Shown: piece after piece, positions 32,552 through 32,979 of the stretch
Layout: each line of letters begins with the position of its first letter
How positions within the stretch are numbered: the stretch's first letter is position 1
Assembly (NCBI GenBank): GCA_029248265.1
Contig: JAQWJQ010000264.1
Location: 1 to 32,979, forward strand
DNA: 32,979 bases
Direction of reading: 5' to 3'
Source of the DNA: Planctomycetota bacterium
GTDB lineage: Bacteria; Planctomycetota; UBA1135; GCA-002686595
Notes under the pieces: model-generated
Database searches by the model: none
The model's input: the letters and a program-made list of their open reading frames with translations, nothing else
What the model was told of the DNA's origin: nothing
Program-made: the position numbers and the translations under genes

Positions 32552-32592
32552 TCCCAACCACCCTCGATCCCTCACCCACCGACCGCACCGCC

Positions 32593-32898
32593 ATGGCCAA
32601 GGTCTCCTCAGTTCAAAAGAACGATCGCCGCCGGCGACTCGCCGACAAGTACTCCGAGCGTCGCGCGGAGTGCAAGAGCATCATCCGCTCCACCAAGACC
32701 ACGGAGGAGGCCAAGGACGAGGCCCGCGCCGCGCTGGCCAAGATCCCGCGCAACGCGAACCCGAACCGGATCCGCAACCGCTGCGCGTTCACCGGTCGCC
32801 CCCGCGCGGTGTACCGTCGCTTCGGCATCTGCCGGGTGACCCTCCGCGAGCTTGCCCACGAGGGCAAGATCCCGGGCATGCGCAAGTCGAGCTGGTGA
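32593..32898 (+). CDS. rpsN: 30S ribosomal protein S14, zinc-free (C-) type
   Basis: A 101-aa protein of the small subunit head, starting at ATG 32593 ([15 protein letters not shown]); the upstream part of the track ORF is leader RNA. The C-terminal signature [40 protein letters not shown] is the S14 core with the ending common to bacterial S14. The zinc ribbon (two CxxC) of the short C+ form is absent, and the length equals E. coli S14. It stands alone, outside the usual rplE-rpsN-rpsH context, so it may be a relocated sole copy or a zinc-independent paralogue. Confidence 0.97.
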   Translation: MAKVSSVQKNDRRRRLADKYSERRAECKSIIRSTKTTEEAKDEARAALAKIPRNANPNRIRNRCAFTGRPRAVYRRFGICRVTLRELAHEGKIPGMRKSSW

Positions 32899-32958
32899 TC
32901 TCCAGTCGGGGGTGAGGCGCCGCGTGCGCACGACACCCACCGCCAACAAGAGAGGAGG

Positions 32959-32979
32959 CCGGAGCACATCGTGCTCCGG
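32959..32979 (+). terminator. Perfect 9-bp hairpin at the window edge
   Basis: CCGGAGCAC-atc-GTGCTCCGG is a perfect stem with a 3-nt loop, 60 bp after the rpsN stop. It looks like an intrinsic terminator stem, but the following bases (U-tract) are outside the window. A purine run just before it (GAGAGGAGG) could alternatively belong to the next gene. Confidence 0.5.

Noticed and set aside
1-32979. CRISPR arrays, tRNA/rRNA genes, insertion sequences, prophage genes
   Set aside because: No spaced direct repeats, cloverleaf-like segments, transposases or integrases were seen by eye.

Overview
This is a GC-rich chromosomal window (roughly two thirds G+C) densely packed with genes and short intergenic gaps. 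Several traits point to a diderm bacterium, most likely a Planctomycetota lineage. There are outer-membrane assembly lipoproteins (LptE-like and BamD-like), a DUF1800/DUF1501 pair, a Tat-exported xylose-isomerase-like TIM-barrel protein, a lone PilZ protein, and almost no Shine-Dalgarno sequences. The phylum assignment is an inference; Myxococcota or a related group is not excluded.

Bases 1-11,075 are all on the minus strand. From upstream to downstream they form two groups. The first is a degenerate CNNM/CorC protein, then recO, a BamD-like lipoprotein and an LptE-like lipoprotein, with 4-bp overlaps in the last two junctions; it ends in a hairpin. The second is ftsH - folP - cdaA/cdaR - glmM, which links protein quality control, folate synthesis, cyclic di-AMP synthesis and cell-wall precursor supply. 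The diadenylate cyclase CdaA and its regulator CdaR (YbbR) are one continuous polypeptide here. glmM runs off the left edge and is missing from the supplied ORF track because it has no stop codon in the window.

Bases 11,361-17,941 are on the plus strand: an ECF-like sigma factor, hutI (histidine degradation), hisS (histidyl-tRNA synthetase), then an exported DUF1800 - DUF1501 pair.

Bases 18,165-22,700 (minus strand) hold the most interesting locus. Two different B12-binding-type radical SAM proteins overlap by 4 bp and are followed by a 58-residue acidic peptide gene. Both enzymes carry small C-terminal domains that look like RiPP recognition elements (clear in the first, weaker in the second). 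I read this as a candidate RiPP (ribosomally made, post-translationally modified peptide) system of a type I do not recognise. The peptide has no Cys, and its C-terminal end (SPSETNVFDK) is the candidate core.

Bases 22,792-32,979 are mixed: a GT-C membrane glycosyltransferase, a four-repeat S1 RNA-binding protein, an NAD(P)-binding Rossmann protein divergent from a DUF445 protein, a voltage-gated K+ channel with a C-terminal zinc ribbon, a PilZ protein, an arylsulfotransferase-like lipoprotein, a COG0523 metallochaperone GTPase, a Tat-exported sugar-phosphate-isomerase-like protein, and a stand-alone zinc-free ribosomal protein S14. Several genes have a TAnnnT-like -10 hexamer only 6-7 nt before ATG, which suggests that leaderless transcription is common here. 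I saw no tRNA, rRNA, CRISPR array, insertion sequence or attachment site.
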